44,962 bases of DNA from an uncultured Muribaculaceae bacterium. Its GTDB lineage: Bacteria; Bacteroidota; Bacteroidia; Bacteroidales; Muribaculaceae. The stretch lies in the NCBI GenBank assembly GCA_905233845.1, contig CAJOFH010000020.1:1-44962 (forward strand), given 5' to 3'. Both the position numbers and the translations under genes were made by a program. Numbering within the stretch: position 1 is the first letter of the stretch; each line of letters begins with the position of its first letter. The notes under the pieces were generated by a model. It worked only from the letters and a program-made list of their open reading frames with translations. It ran no database searches and was not told where the DNA came from. Of the stretch, positions 1 to 9,431 are shown in pieces.

Positions 1-126
1 ACCAAGAAAAAAACTCAAATTCAGCACACCAGTCAGAGAGTTCTACAAACATTTTTCTTAACTTTGTCAAAAAATATGCATTTGCTTGTTGACTCTACAT
101 GATGTCAGCATCAAATCCGCATCCAA

Positions 127-159
127 TAAATTGTTTTCAATTGTTAGTAATTGTTTGAT
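127..159. repeat. Inverted-repeat copy 1 with 10-bp-phased AATTGTT units
   Basis: A 33-bp segment that recurs exactly, in reverse complement, at 9432-9464. It is built from three AATTGTT heptamers starting at 129, 139 and 149, one helical turn apart, which is typical of a multi-subunit protein-binding site. It abuts the candidate promoter of the BspA-like gene. Function unknown. Confidence 0.85.
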
Positions 160-177
160 AAAAACTTTGTAAATTTG
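151..177 (+). promoter_or_regulatory. Candidate Bacteroidota-type promoter for the BspA-like gene
   Basis: TAAATTTG at 170-177 matches the -7 consensus TAnnTTTG and lies about 39 nt before the start codon. The nearest TTG (151-153) is only 16 nt upstream, shorter than the usual 19-21, so the -33 assignment is weak. The phased AATTGTT repeat overlaps the -33 position. Confidence 0.4.
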
Positions 178-215
178 CAGGTTGAAAATAAATGTAAAAA
201 CTCAAAATCAAGATA

Positions 216-1715
216 ATGAAACGTATTCTCACTCTATTAGTTGCTTGTGTCGCCACAATTTCAATGTGGGCATTACAAGTGAACAACACACCTGGAAACC
301 TCGCCAACCTTATTGACGACACCAGCATCACTTCACTATCTGTTACTGGACAAATGGATGCTCGCGACTTCAAGTTCATAGCCGAACGTCTCAACGACTT
401 GACGGCATTGGACCTTAGCAATGCCGAGGTAGTTGCCTACAGCAACTCCACATCGCCAATGTTCATGTCAACAACATCCTACGACAGCCAAACCATTCCT
501 GAGACATCACTCATGGGAAAGAAACTGCAAAGCGTAAACTTGCCCGAAGGATTGACAAAGATTGGCATGGCAGCTTTCGCCGGTTGTAAGGAGCTCGAAA
601 ACCTGATATTGCCCAGCACAATCGAAGTGATAGAACCATACGCATTCTCGTCATGCAACAAGCTGAGTGCTATAACTCTGCCTGCAGGACTGCAAGAATT
701 GGGAGAAGGTGCTTTCTCGCGTTGCAATGAGCTTGAATCCGTAACCATCAACCCAACGAACTCATTCACAGTGGGTAAAGACGCTTTCCAGGACTGCAGC
801 CAGCTCTCTAATGTGACATTAGGCAACAACGTAACAGCCATTGGTCCTGGCGCTTTCAGCGGATGCACAGCACTCAAGTCGCTACACCTCAACAACAGCA
901 GCCAGCTCACTTCAATTGCTGAGGCAGCCTTCGCTGGCTCGGGAGTGGAGACCATAAGCCTCGATAAGTGCAACGACCTCACCACTATAGGAATGTGGGT
1001 GTTTGCCAACACTCCGCTTAACAACGTGACGCTGCCCGAGTCGCTCGAATCGCTCGGCGATGGAGCCTTTTACTATAACCTCGACCTGGAACAAATCGAA
1101 ATCCCTGATGGCATCACCAGTCTGAGCAACTACCTGCTCGCCGGTGACAATGCCGTTCAATGTGAACAAGCAGTGAAAGACGGAGTAACAACCATTGGCG
1201 ACTATGCCTTCTACAACTGGGATCAGATTCGAGAATTCGTGTTCCCTGAGAGCATGGAGTACATCGGCACAAAAGCCATGGCAGGACAAACATCGCTCGA
1301 AACCGTTGAAGCTAAGTCCTCGACCGTTCCAGAGCTTGGCGACAGTGTGTGGGCAGGTGTTGACCAACCAAGTATTCCTCTCAAGGCTCCCAAAGATGCA
1401 ATCAACGATTATAAAGAAGCTGAGCAGTGGAAGGAATTTGCCATCTATGAGATTCCAACCAGCATCGATAAGAATATTGCCGACGATGTCGTTCAAGTGA
1501 AAGCTTACTTCAGTGGCACAACGCTTATTGTCACTGCAAGCAACACCATCAGCAAGGTTTCAATCTTCGACACTAATGGTGTGCTGTTGAGTACTGCCTC
1601 ACCATTACGCGAGCAAGCTGAACTCAACACGTCAAACTTCTCAGGCAAGCTCTACATCGTGAATGTGATACTTGAGAACGGCAACAAGCGCTCTTTCAAA
1701 CTGGTGCGCAAGTAA
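216..1715 (+). CDS. Secreted BspA-like leucine-rich-repeat protein with T9SS-type tail
   Basis: A 499-residue protein with a Sec signal peptide (residues 1 to about 19). Its body, about 70-400, is made of BspA/LRR_5-type repeats: recurring units with a central G-A-F segment, a C-x-x-L turn and a final I-x-L-P strand. Repeats of this family form solenoids used in surface adhesion. The last 75 or so residues are a short beta-rich domain with a FDTNG turn and a basic end (FKLVRK), resembling the T9SS type A sorting domain, so I expect surface secretion through type IX. It lacks the dockerin-like repeats of the three BspA-like proteins at 12-16 kb. The family is secure; the ligand is unknown. Confidence 0.85.
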   Translation: MKRILTLLVACVATISMWALQVNNTPGNLANLIDDTSITSLSVTGQMDARDFKFIAERLNDLTALDLSNAEVVAYSNSTSPMFMSTTSYDSQTIPETSLMGKKLQSVNLPEGLTKIGMAAFAGCKELENLILPSTIEVIEPYAFSSCNKLSAITLPAGLQELGEGAFSRCNELESVTINPTNSFTVGKDAFQDCSQLSNVTLGNNVTAIGPGAFSGCTALKSLHLNNSSQLTSIAEAAFAGSGVETISLDKCNDLTTIGMWVFANTPLNNVTLPESLESLGDGAFYYNLDLEQIEIPDGITSLSNYLLAGDNAVQCEQAVKDGVTTIGDYAFYNWDQIREFVFPESMEYIGTKAMAGQTSLETVEAKSSTVPELGDSVWAGVDQPSIPLKAPKDAINDYKEAEQWKEFAIYEIPTSIDKNIADDVVQVKAYFSGTTLIVTASNTISKVSIFDTNGVLLSTASPLREQAELNTSNFSGKLYIVNVILENGNKRSFKLVRK

Positions 1716-1774
1716 ATAATATAGTGCAAGTAACGAAATGTCAACATATTACTTGCTACCTGCTATTCTAACTC

Positions 1775-2542
1775 ATGGGAAAGAATAAACTCAAGAAATT
1801 TGCCGATATGGAAACGTTCTCATGCGTCTTCCAGTATCCCTTTGCTAAGCTAAAAGAGGCTCCGTTTCACATGCGCGGCAAGTGGAACGAGCAATATTTC
1901 CACAACACCAACCCCATTGTTCTCGAGTTGGGTTGCGGAAAAGGGGAATATGCAGTTGGGCTTGGAAAGAAGTTCCATGACAAGAACTATATTGGTGTCG
2001 ACATCAAGGGGGCACGAATGTGGACCGGAGCAAAAGTCGTAGAGCAGGAAAAAATCAATAATGTGGCGTTCCTGCGCACGAGCATCGAGTTCATCAATCA
2101 TTTCTTCGAGCCAGGTGAGGTGTCCGAGATTTGGATCACCTTCCCCGACCCACAGATGAAAAACGCCAATAAACGCCTCACTGGCACGCGTTTCCTGAAC
2201 AATTACCGCAAGATTTTGGTGCCCAATGGACTCATTCACCTCAAAACCGACAGTCCGTTTCTCTACACCTATACCCACGAGCTCACACGCCTAAACGGCC
2301 TTGACACCGTGGTGGATACCGATGACCTCTACGCCAGCGGGCTCGCCGATGACATCCTCGACATCAAGACTCACTATGAAATGCAATGGTTACAACGAGG
2401 ACTTACCATCAAGTATATCAGTTTCCACCTTCCACAAGAGGGAGAACTGCAAGAGCCCGACATCGACATCGAGCGCGACACTTACCGCAGCTATGGTCGC
2501 GGTGAAATCCAAATGCCACAAATATTTGAAAACAAAGAATAA
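1775..2542 (+). CDS. trmB: tRNA (guanine-N7)-methyltransferase
   Basis: A 255-residue class I SAM-dependent methyltransferase that makes m7G46 in the tRNA variable loop. The SAM-binding motif I ([13 protein letters not shown]) is at residues 50-62, the acidic motif II (GVDIKG) follows, and the TrmB hallmark FPDP is at 123-126 followed by a basic stretch. The usual FPDPWPK reads FPDPQMKN here, a small departure. The length is normal for the family. The gene leads a tight same-strand run, with the Mrp-type ATPase starting 15 nt after its stop. Confident assignment. Confidence 0.93.
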   Translation: MGKNKLKKFADMETFSCVFQYPFAKLKEAPFHMRGKWNEQYFHNTNPIVLELGCGKGEYAVGLGKKFHDKNYIGVDIKGARMWTGAKVVEQEKINNVAFLRTSIEFINHFFEPGEVSEIWITFPDPQMKNANKRLTGTRFLNNYRKILVPNGLIHLKTDSPFLYTYTHELTRLNGLDTVVDTDDLYASGLADDILDIKTHYEMQWLQRGLTIKYISFHLPQEGELQEPDIDIERDTYRSYGRGEIQMPQIFENKE

Positions 2543-2557
2543 ACCTAAAACATCATC

Positions 2558-3664
2558 ATGACAGAGCTTTATCCATCATTGATACTTGATGCCTTGCGCA
2601 CAGTGCGTTATCCTGGCACAGGAAAAGACATTGTCACTATGGGAATGGTAGAAGATGACATTCGCATCGACGGAAACAGAGTGTCATTCTCTCTAATCTT
2701 CCCCAAAAAGACCGACCCATTCATCAAGTCAATCGTCAAAGCCAGCGAAGTGGCTATCAACACCTATATCAGCCCCGATGTGGATATTAAGGGCAATATT
2801 GCCGTCAAGACCCCTGAACCCGAAGCTAAACCTAAGGCAAACGAGCCTCTGCCTGGCGTGAAGAATATCATTGGCGTGTCGAGCGGAAAAGGTGGTGTAG
2901 GAAAGTCAACGGTGGCTTGCAACCTCGCCGTGGCGCTTGCACAACAGGGCTACCGTGTGGGACTACTCGACGCCGACATATTCGGGCCTTCTATACCTAA
3001 GATGCTGGGCATCGAGGATGAACAGCTCTACATGGAAGAAGTTGATGGACAAAAACTAATAGTTCCTGCCGAGAAATATGGGGTAAAAGTGCTATCAATT
3101 GGTTTTGTTATAAGCAAAGACCAAGCTGTACTGTGGAGGGGAGCAATGGCAAGCAACGCTCTCAAGCAACTCATCACCGAGGCCAACTGGGGCGAGCTAG
3201 ACTACTTCATCATCGATATGCCTCCCGGCACCAGCGACATACATCTCACTCTGGTACAGACTCTTGCCATTACTGGCGCAATAGTCGTCACCACACCTCA
3301 GGAGGTGGCACTCGCCGACGCACGCAAAGGAATCTCAATGTTCTTGGGCGAGCATGTCAATGTTCCCGTACTGGGCATTGTCGAGAATATGTCATGGTTC
3401 ACACCTGCAGCGCATCCCGATGAGAAGTACTTCATCTTCGGACGTGATGGAGGCAAGAATCTCGCCGAGGCTCTCAATGTAAGACTTCTGGGCCAGATAC
3501 CGCTCGTGGCGACTATCTGCAAGGGCGGCGACGATGGTGTGCCTGTAATCCTTGAGAACTCTGTCTCGGGAGTAGCGTTTATCAAACTTGCCTCGGCAGT
3601 TGCCCAAGCAGTAGATGAGCGCAACGCAACTCTTCCTCCCACCAAGCGTGTAATAACTCACTAA
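2558..3664 (+). CDS. Mrp/ApbC-type P-loop ATPase, iron-sulfur carrier
   Basis: A 368-residue cytoplasmic ATPase of the Mrp/NBP35 family, which carries and delivers Fe-S clusters. Residues 1-90 form the MIP18/DUF59 domain. The deviant Walker A SGKGGVGKST is at 109-118, and DMPPGTSD is the second conserved Mrp motif. The C-x-x-C pair that binds the bridging cluster in E. coli Mrp is absent: after VENMSWF the protein reads TPAAHPDEKY. As I recall, this is common in Bacteroidota homologues. The gene lies 15 nt after trmB and 4 nt before the MBOAT gene, so it is probably co-transcribed. Confidence 0.92.
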   Translation: MTELYPSLILDALRTVRYPGTGKDIVTMGMVEDDIRIDGNRVSFSLIFPKKTDPFIKSIVKASEVAINTYISPDVDIKGNIAVKTPEPEAKPKANEPLPGVKNIIGVSSGKGGVGKSTVACNLAVALAQQGYRVGLLDADIFGPSIPKMLGIEDEQLYMEEVDGQKLIVPAEKYGVKVLSIGFVISKDQAVLWRGAMASNALKQLITEANWGELDYFIIDMPPGTSDIHLTLVQTLAITGAIVVTTPQEVALADARKGISMFLGEHVNVPVLGIVENMSWFTPAAHPDEKYFIFGRDGGKNLAEALNVRLLGQIPLVATICKGGDDGVPVILENSVSGVAFIKLASAVAQAVDERNATLPPTKRVITH

Positions 3665-3668
3665 ACAC

Positions 3669-5069
3669 ATGCAATTCGACAGCTACACTTATGCTCTGTT
3701 CTTGCCAATCGTCTTTGGTCTCTACTGGATGCTGAGGCGCAAACTCGTGTGGCAGAACTTGATGCTGCTCGTAGCCAGCTATGTGTTTTATGGATGGTGG
3801 GATTGGCGATTCCTGGGACTTATAGCCATCACCACACTCTCCACGTTCTTTAATTCTCTTGCCATCAAGGACGACAAGTCACGACGCTCTAAAGGCTGGG
3901 TGGCGGCCAACATTATCCTCAACATTGGAATCCTCGCCACGTTCAAGTATTACGACTTCTTCGCCTATTCTTTTGCAAATATCCTAAAGGCTATTGGTTT
4001 CAACCCCGATTTCGTGACACTGAACCTGGTGCTGCCAGTAGGAATCTCGTTCTACACGCTACAGGCCATCAGCTACACCATCGACGTGTATCGTGGTCAT
4101 GTTAAGCCCACACGCGACATCGTGGCGTTTTCAGTCTACATCGCATTCTTCCCACAACTGGTGGCAGGACCCATCGAGCGCGCTCGCAACCTGTTGCCAC
4201 AATTCTTGAAGACCAAGGAATTTGACTACGACAACGCTGTCGTGGGAATGCGACAAATCCTGTGGGGACTGGTAAAGAAACTTGTAGTTGCCGATAACCT
4301 GGCTGGATATGTCGACAATCTTATCTACCACCCCTCGGTGATGAGCGGCAGCACAATAGTCATGGCAGCGATACTTTTCGCCTTTCAAATCTATACCGAC
4401 TTCTCGGGCTACAGTGACATCGCTATTGGCTCGGCAAGGTTACTGAACATCAAACTCACCATAAACTTCAGTTATCCATTTTTCAGCCGTTCGCCCAAAG
4501 AGCTGTGGCGTCGATGGCACATATCACTCATGACATGGCTCAGGGAGTATGTCTACTTCCCACTTGGTGGCTCGCGGTGCTCAAAGCTGCGCAACTGCTT
4601 CAACATCATGGTGGTGTTCTCTATCTCGGGACTGTGGCACGGAGCCGACTGGACTTTCGTCGTGTGGGGATTTCTCAACGGCCTCACACTGCTGCCGTTT
4701 GTCTTTATGAAAAAGTCCTCTCCTGCCACCGAGCATGCCACTTGGCGTGATATCCCCAAATGCCTGATTACCTTCTTGATTTTCGCACTGATTTTCATCT
4801 CTTTCCGCTCGCCTAACATCTCCCACTTGAACGAGTGCATCACGGCAATGGCGTCACTATCGCTGTTCACGGTTCCAATGGGTCTAAAGGCGCTGATTTA
4901 TATCGTGCCGTTGGTGATAGTGGAATGGCTGGGGCGCAAGCAAGAATTCCCAATCATGAAACTACCCATGCCCACTGTGCTGCGCTGGTCTGTCTACTGG
5001 AGCTTGCTCTTCCTCATCGCCTTCTACAGCGCTGGGCGCGACATTCAATATATTTATTTCCAATTCTAA
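3669..5069 (+). CDS. MBOAT-family membrane-bound O-acyltransferase
   Basis: A 466-residue polytopic inner-membrane protein with about ten hydrophobic segments, of the AlgI/DltB-like branch of MBOAT enzymes. These move acyl groups across the membrane onto exported polysaccharide or cell-wall polymer. Visible family motifs are the RRWHISLMTWLREYVYFPLGG region (positions 4510-4572) and GLWHGADWTF, whose histidine is the conserved catalytic one. The start is 4 nt after mrp. The usual SGNH or DltD/AlgJ partner is not next to it; a secreted amidase-like protein follows 12 nt later, so a cell-envelope substrate is plausible but unproven. Confidence 0.9.
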   Translation: MQFDSYTYALFLPIVFGLYWMLRRKLVWQNLMLLVASYVFYGWWDWRFLGLIAITTLSTFFNSLAIKDDKSRRSKGWVAANIILNIGILATFKYYDFFAYSFANILKAIGFNPDFVTLNLVLPVGISFYTLQAISYTIDVYRGHVKPTRDIVAFSVYIAFFPQLVAGPIERARNLLPQFLKTKEFDYDNAVVGMRQILWGLVKKLVVADNLAGYVDNLIYHPSVMSGSTIVMAAILFAFQIYTDFSGYSDIAIGSARLLNIKLTINFSYPFFSRSPKELWRRWHISLMTWLREYVYFPLGGSRCSKLRNCFNIMVVFSISGLWHGADWTFVVWGFLNGLTLLPFVFMKKSSPATEHATWRDIPKCLITFLIFALIFISFRSPNISHLNECITAMASLSLFTVPMGLKALIYIVPLVIVEWLGRKQEFPIMKLPMPTVLRWSVYWSLLFLIAFYSAGRDIQYIYFQF

Positions 5070-5081
5070 CCCACAATCAAC

Positions 5082-6221
5082 ATGAAAAAGTTCTTATTAT
5101 CAATTATTATTTTGGCTATTGCAGCAACTTCTGCTAATGCCAAGGGGCTCAAAGGCAAAGTCATCTACGTCAACCCAGGACATGGAGGATGGACTGTCAA
5201 CGACCGTCCTCATGCCACTGTCAACTACCAGGAGATGGACACCATGAGCTTCTTTGAGTCAAAGACTTGCCTGTGGAAAGCTTTAGAGCTGCGCGACCGT
5301 CTCAAAGCAGCAAAAGCTAAAGTCATCATGTCGCGTACCACCAACGGATGGGTTTCCGAAGGCGACAAGAACAAAACCATAAACGACCGATACGAGACCT
5401 ACAACGACGGCACTGGCCAGCAACAGCTCATAACCCTTTTCAAAATAGCCAGTCAAGTCGACTCAATCAACCCCGACTACTTCATCGCCATGCACAGCAA
5501 TGCCACCGGTGGTGGAGACGGCAAGAAGGTGAACTACTTGCTCTATATGTACCGTGGCGAGACTGGCAACGACTATGCCAAAGGAAGCATCGACCGAGCA
5601 AGGGTGGCATTCCCCTATGTCTATGATAACCCTCTTACAGTGTGGACAACGGCTGATACCAGCCAATATATAGCAGGCGACCTCACATGGATGGGCGGAA
5701 CACCTCCAGGCACACCAAACGCCCTGGGCTACACTGGATGGCTCGCTGTGCTCAAGCACAAGGTGCCCAGCTTCCTTGTTGAAGGTTCGTTCCACAGCTA
5801 CCAACCCGAGCGGCAACGACTTATGAACCGAGACTACTGTCGCATGGAGGGCATCAGGCATTTTCGCGGCATCAATGCATGGTTTGGCGGCAAACCCGAG
5901 AAACACGGCTACATTGCTGGAACCATCAAGAGTGCCGACGAGACGGCCGATCATCCTCTCTACAACTACAAGGAAGGCACCGACGACCAGTGGAAGCCCA
6001 TCAACCGAGCAATCGTCTATCTGCTCGACTCGCGCAACGTGAGAATTAGGCACTATTTGGTCGACAACGAGTGGAACGGATTCTTCGGTTTTTTCTACCT
6101 CAAGCCTGGCAAGTACACTCTCGTCTACGAGGCTCCTGGTTATGAGACCCAAACAGAGCAAGTGGTTGTAGAGCGTGACCGCACCACTTACTGCAAACCA
6201 CGTTTGCACAAATCCAACTAA
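5082..6221 (+). CDS. Secreted N-acetylmuramoyl-L-alanine amidase-like protein
   Basis: A 379-residue exported protein with a signal peptide ending at about residue 20. Residues 25 to about 265 resemble the zinc Amidase_3 fold: a first zinc histidine in VNPGHGGW (H34), a later zinc histidine in FIAMHSNATG, and the catalytic glutamate in FLVEGSFHS. Residues from about 275 form a beta-sandwich like a carboxypeptidase regulatory domain (GKYTLVYEAPGYETQ). Family members cleave the muramic acid to L-alanine bond of peptidoglycan. Spacing of 12 nt upstream and 7 nt downstream places it inside the housekeeping operon. The substrate could differ from peptidoglycan, because the core is divergent. Confidence 0.8.
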   Translation: MKKFLLSIIILAIAATSANAKGLKGKVIYVNPGHGGWTVNDRPHATVNYQEMDTMSFFESKTCLWKALELRDRLKAAKAKVIMSRTTNGWVSEGDKNKTINDRYETYNDGTGQQQLITLFKIASQVDSINPDYFIAMHSNATGGGDGKKVNYLLYMYRGETGNDYAKGSIDRARVAFPYVYDNPLTVWTTADTSQYIAGDLTWMGGTPPGTPNALGYTGWLAVLKHKVPSFLVEGSFHSYQPERQRLMNRDYCRMEGIRHFRGINAWFGGKPEKHGYIAGTIKSADETADHPLYNYKEGTDDQWKPINRAIVYLLDSRNVRIRHYLVDNEWNGFFGFFYLKPGKYTLVYEAPGYETQTEQVVVERDRTTYCKPRLHKSN

Positions 6222-6228
6222 ATATTAG

Positions 6229-7197
6229 ATGAAATCCCGCAAAATAAAAATATTGCTCCGACTCATTGTTGCCATTTTGCTGGCTCTTGTGATAGCCATC
6301 ATTGCGGTAACGTTCTACTTCATCAACTATGCGCTTGAGCCCGAGAAGCGGTCGCACGCCCAAGCAATGGAGCGATTCCACAAGCGGGAACCAGCTGCAC
6401 TCAAAACTTGGGTCGACTCGCTTAAGAGCAACAATGCTCTGCGCGACACAAGCATCACCATCGAAGACCGAGGCAAAATGTGCGCACTCTTCATCAACGC
6501 CAAGCAGCCTTCGAACAAAGTAGCAATGCTGCTGCACGGCTACAACGACCGAGCCGAGTCGATGCTGCACATTGCCTACATCTACTACCACGAGCTTGGT
6601 TACAATGTGATTTTGCCTCATTTCTATGCTCATGGTAACAGTGACGGCGACCACATCAACATGGGCTGGTTCGACCGGCTCGATATGCTTCACTGGATTG
6701 ACGTTGCCAACAATTTATTCAGTGGAGACTCTACAGCGACGCAAATGGTGATTCACGGCATATCGATGGGAGGTTTCACTGCAATGTGTATCAGCGGCGA
6801 GAAATGTCCGCCATGCGTCAAGTGCTTTGTCGAGGATTGCGGTTACACCAGTGTGTGGGACGAGTTCTCGATTGAACTGCACAACGAGTTCTCGTTGCCT
6901 GATTTCCCGCTCATGCACCTCACTAGCTTACTGTGCAAACTGCGCTACGGGTGGACTTTCGGCGAGGCATCGGCAATCAAACAGCTAAAAAAGTCAACCC
7001 TACCCATGCTTTTCGTCCATGGCGATGCCGACACTTTTGTCCCATACTCTATGCTACAGCAACTATACAACGCCAAGCAACATGGTTACAAGGAGAAATA
7101 CATCGCCCACGGCAGTGAGCACGCACGAGCCTATACCGACCACACCGAGGAATACACCAACCGCGTAAAAAACTTCGTCAATAAATTTATTATATAA
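6229..7197 (+). CDS. Membrane-anchored alpha/beta hydrolase
   Basis: A 322-residue protein with one N-terminal membrane segment (about 9-30) and an alpha/beta-hydrolase domain outside the cytoplasm. The oxyanion-loop motif MLLHGYND is followed by the nucleophile elbow GISMGG, an acid in HGDADTFVP and a C-terminal histidine in GSEHARAY, which completes a Ser-Asp-His triad. Close relatives are annotated as lysophospholipase or BEM46-like hydrolases. The gene starts 7 nt after the amidase-like gene and is likely co-transcribed. The substrate cannot be told. Confidence 0.85.
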   Translation: MKSRKIKILLRLIVAILLALVIAIIAVTFYFINYALEPEKRSHAQAMERFHKREPAALKTWVDSLKSNNALRDTSITIEDRGKMCALFINAKQPSNKVAMLLHGYNDRAESMLHIAYIYYHELGYNVILPHFYAHGNSDGDHINMGWFDRLDMLHWIDVANNLFSGDSTATQMVIHGISMGGFTAMCISGEKCPPCVKCFVEDCGYTSVWDEFSIELHNEFSLPDFPLMHLTSLLCKLRYGWTFGEASAIKQLKKSTLPMLFVHGDADTFVPYSMLQQLYNAKQHGYKEKYIAHGSEHARAYTDHTEEYTNRVKNFVNKFII

Positions 7198-7210
7198 AGC
7201 TACAATCTCG

Positions 7211-7251
7211 TATGTTGCGATGCCATCGCAACTTATAACACTGATAACTAA
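7211..7251. repeat. Composite repeat: TATGTTGCGATG palindrome plus TAACTAA-rich tail
   Basis: TATGTTGCGATGCCATCG at 7211-7228 is a near-palindrome followed by a tail rich in ATAAC/ACTAAC. A matching composite (TATGTTGCGATGACATCG at 34269-34286 plus an ACTAA-rich tail) lies upstream of the prolyl oligopeptidase gene. It looks like a dispersed intergenic repeat family. Confidence 0.6.
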
Positions 7252-7257
7252 CAACTA

Positions 7258-8154
7258 TTGCACACATTAATAGTCATAATAGGACCCACTGGAGTTGGAA
7301 AAACAGCAGCTGCCATCAAGGTTGCGCAGCACTTGGGTTGTGATATCATCAATGCAGACTCTCGACAGGTGTTCCGCGGAATACCCATTGGCACTGCAGC
7401 ACCCACACCCGAGGAGCAGGCTCTCGTGCGTCACCACTTCGTGCAGTTCAAGGAGCTTGATGAATACTACAGCGCGGCACAGTTTGAGGCCGATGTAATG
7501 GCTCTGCTGCCTTCGCTCTTTGAACAAAACGACTATGCCGTGATGTGCGGCGGCTCTATGATGTATGTCGACGCGGTGTGCAACGGCATTGACCCTATCC
7601 CTGACATCAGACTAGAGGTGCGAAAAGCAGTCAAACAGCAATGGCAAGAACAAGGGCTGCAGCCACTACTCAACGAGCTGGAGCGTCTTGACCCTATCTA
7701 CTACAAGCAAGTTGACAAGCAAAACCCTGTGCGCGTGATCCATGCTGTTGAGATATGCCGACAGACAGGTGTCCCCTACTCTTCGTTGCGAACAGGTCAA
7801 ACCAAGCAGCGTCCATTCAATATAATAAAGGTGGGGCTCAACATCGACCGCCCTGCCCTCTTCGACCGCATCAACCGCCGCGTGGATGCAATGATAGAGC
7901 AAGGATTAGAGCAAGAGGCACGCAGTGTCTACCGTCTGCGCCATCTTAACTCGCTAAATACCGTGGGCTACAAGGAGATGTTTGCTTGGTTTGACGGCAC
8001 CATGGACCGCCACACCGCCATCGAGCGCATCAAGAAGAACACCCGCCTCTACGCCAAGAAACAACTCCGCTGGCTCCAACGCGACCCCACCATCACCTGG
8101 TGCACACCAAATGAGTGCTTAACAACTGTAGAAAAGCTACTAATAACAGTGTAA
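7258..8154 (+). CDS. miaA: tRNA dimethylallyltransferase, TTG start
   Basis: A 298-residue enzyme that transfers the dimethylallyl group to N6 of A37 in tRNAs reading U-initial codons. The P-loop GPTGVGKT is at residues 9-16, and the DSRQVFRGIPIGTA substrate region follows at about 34. The start must be the TTG at 7258: an in-frame TAA lies at 7249-7251, and no ATG or GTG occurs before the P-loop. TTG starts are uncommon, so expression may be kept low. It sits 60 nt after the hydrolase gene, with a repeat-derived hairpin between them. Confidence 0.93.
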   Translation: MHTLIVIIGPTGVGKTAAAIKVAQHLGCDIINADSRQVFRGIPIGTAAPTPEEQALVRHHFVQFKELDEYYSAAQFEADVMALLPSLFEQNDYAVMCGGSMMYVDAVCNGIDPIPDIRLEVRKAVKQQWQEQGLQPLLNELERLDPIYYKQVDKQNPVRVIHAVEICRQTGVPYSSLRTGQTKQRPFNIIKVGLNIDRPALFDRINRRVDAMIEQGLEQEARSVYRLRHLNSLNTVGYKEMFAWFDGTMDRHTAIERIKKNTRLYAKKQLRWLQRDPTITWCTPNECLTTVEKLLITV

Positions 8155-8236
8155 ATTCCAAAAAAGTACCGTTTTTTTTTATGGAACCAATTCCACAAAA
8201 TTCATAACTGTTGGGATTTTAAGAAACAACTGACCC

Positions 8237-8722
8237 ATGACACAAAAACCCATGACATCCGAGAAAGCTTACTATAAACTTGCCAACCTGTGCTCGCGCA
8301 AAGAAATGGCCGAGAGCGACTTACGCAAGAAGCTGAGCGAATGGGGGTTGAGTTACAGCGACGCTAATGCCGTTATCGCTCACCTCAAGCAAGAGCGATA
8401 TTTTGACCATGAGCGCTACGCGCGAGCCTTCTGCCACGACAAACTCCATTTCAACGGTTGGGGGAGGTTGAAAATCCGATATATGCTACGTGAAAAGGGG
8501 GTAGAACAAGAGTTCATCGATGCTGCCCTCGCTGAAATTGACGAGGAGCAATATGTCGCTATAATCAACGAGACGCTGGTAGCCAAAGCAAGAACGCTGA
8601 ACGGCAAGAATGCCGAGCAAAGGCGCGTCTCGCTGCTACGCTTTGCCGCCTCACGCGGATTCGAGCCAGCTCTATTTCTCCCTATCGTGTCACACCTAAC
8701 CTCCAACTACGATGAAGATTAA
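8237..8722 (+). CDS. recX: RecX family regulatory protein
   Basis: A 161-residue, mostly helical, charged protein with the three tandem three-helix repeats of RecX, which binds and modulates RecA filaments. Family signatures visible are SRKEMAESDLRKKL near the N terminus, the YFDHERYARAFCHDK segment, and W-G-R-L-K-I-R followed by LREKGV. The length is normal. recA is not in the window. The stop overlaps the comF start by 11 nt, so the two are translated from one message. Confidence 0.88.
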   Translation: MTQKPMTSEKAYYKLANLCSRKEMAESDLRKKLSEWGLSYSDANAVIAHLKQERYFDHERYARAFCHDKLHFNGWGRLKIRYMLREKGVEQEFIDAALAEIDEEQYVAIINETLVAKARTLNGKNAEQRRVSLLRFAASRGFEPALFLPIVSHLTSNYDED

Positions 8723-9419
8723 AGACCTTCTAAACTGCGCAGCCAACGTGTTCATGCCGCAGACCTGCTCGGTATGTGGTAAGCCGCTCGACAGCGACGA
8801 GAAGTTTATCTGCCGCCACTGCATGATGGACATGCCCCGCACGCACTATGAAGACAACGACTTCAACCCCTTCGACCAACTCATGGCAGGAAAGGTGCCT
8901 ATCGAGCGTTGTGCCAGCTATTTTTTCTACCAGAAAAATGACCCTTATGCCTCCATACTGCACGACCTGAAATATCGAAATATGCCCACGTTAGGACGAT
9001 GGCTCACTGAACGTGCCACACATGACATGCTCCCAAGCCACTTCTTCAACGGCATAGATGCCATTGTGCCTGTACCGCTGCACTACACAAAGCTCGCCAG
9101 CCGTGGCTACAACCAGAGCCAATATCTGGCGCAAGGTATTGCAAAAGCTATTGACCGACCCGTGGTCAAAGCCCTCAAAGCCATAAAAGAACACTCCACA
9201 CAGACCCACAAAGACGCTGCTGAGCGACTTCTCAACACTCAAGGAATGTATGCCGCAAACGATAAGCGCATAAAAGGCCTCGACGGCAAGCACCTGCTCA
9301 TCGTCGACGACGTTGTAACCACTGGTTCCACCCTACTCGCCTGCGCCACAGCTCTAAAAAACGCCATCCCCAACGTAAAAATCTCCCTCTTCACCCTCGC
9401 CGCTGCCCAGCTCGAATAA
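8712..9419 (+). CDS. ComF family phosphoribosyltransferase-like protein
   Basis: A 235-residue protein of the ComF/GntX family. The N terminus carries a four-cysteine zinc finger (CSVCGKPL at about 19-26 and CRHC at about 35-38). The C terminus has the PRPP-binding loop LLIVDDVVTTGSTL of type I phosphoribosyltransferases, preceded by the ComF motif RGYNQSQYLA. In other bacteria ComF supports DNA uptake or recombination. Overlap with recX suggests a role in DNA processing. The enzymatic activity is unproven for the family. Confidence 0.9.
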   Translation: MKIKDLLNCAANVFMPQTCSVCGKPLDSDEKFICRHCMMDMPRTHYEDNDFNPFDQLMAGKVPIERCASYFFYQKNDPYASILHDLKYRNMPTLGRWLTERATHDMLPSHFFNGIDAIVPVPLHYTKLASRGYNQSQYLAQGIAKAIDRPVVKALKAIKEHSTQTHKDAAERLLNTQGMYAANDKRIKGLDGKHLLIVDDVVTTGSTLLACATALKNAIPNVKISLFTLAAAQLE

Positions 9420-9431
9420 AATCACGATTCA

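Noticed and set aside
59-66. TAACTTTG as an upstream promoter for the BspA-like gene
   Set aside because: No TTG at the -33 distance and it lies about 150 nt from the start; the box at 170-177 is nearer.
5463-6209. Minus-strand 248-residue frame opposite the amidase-like gene
   Set aside because: A shadow frame with no domain; the plus strand has clear catalytic motifs.
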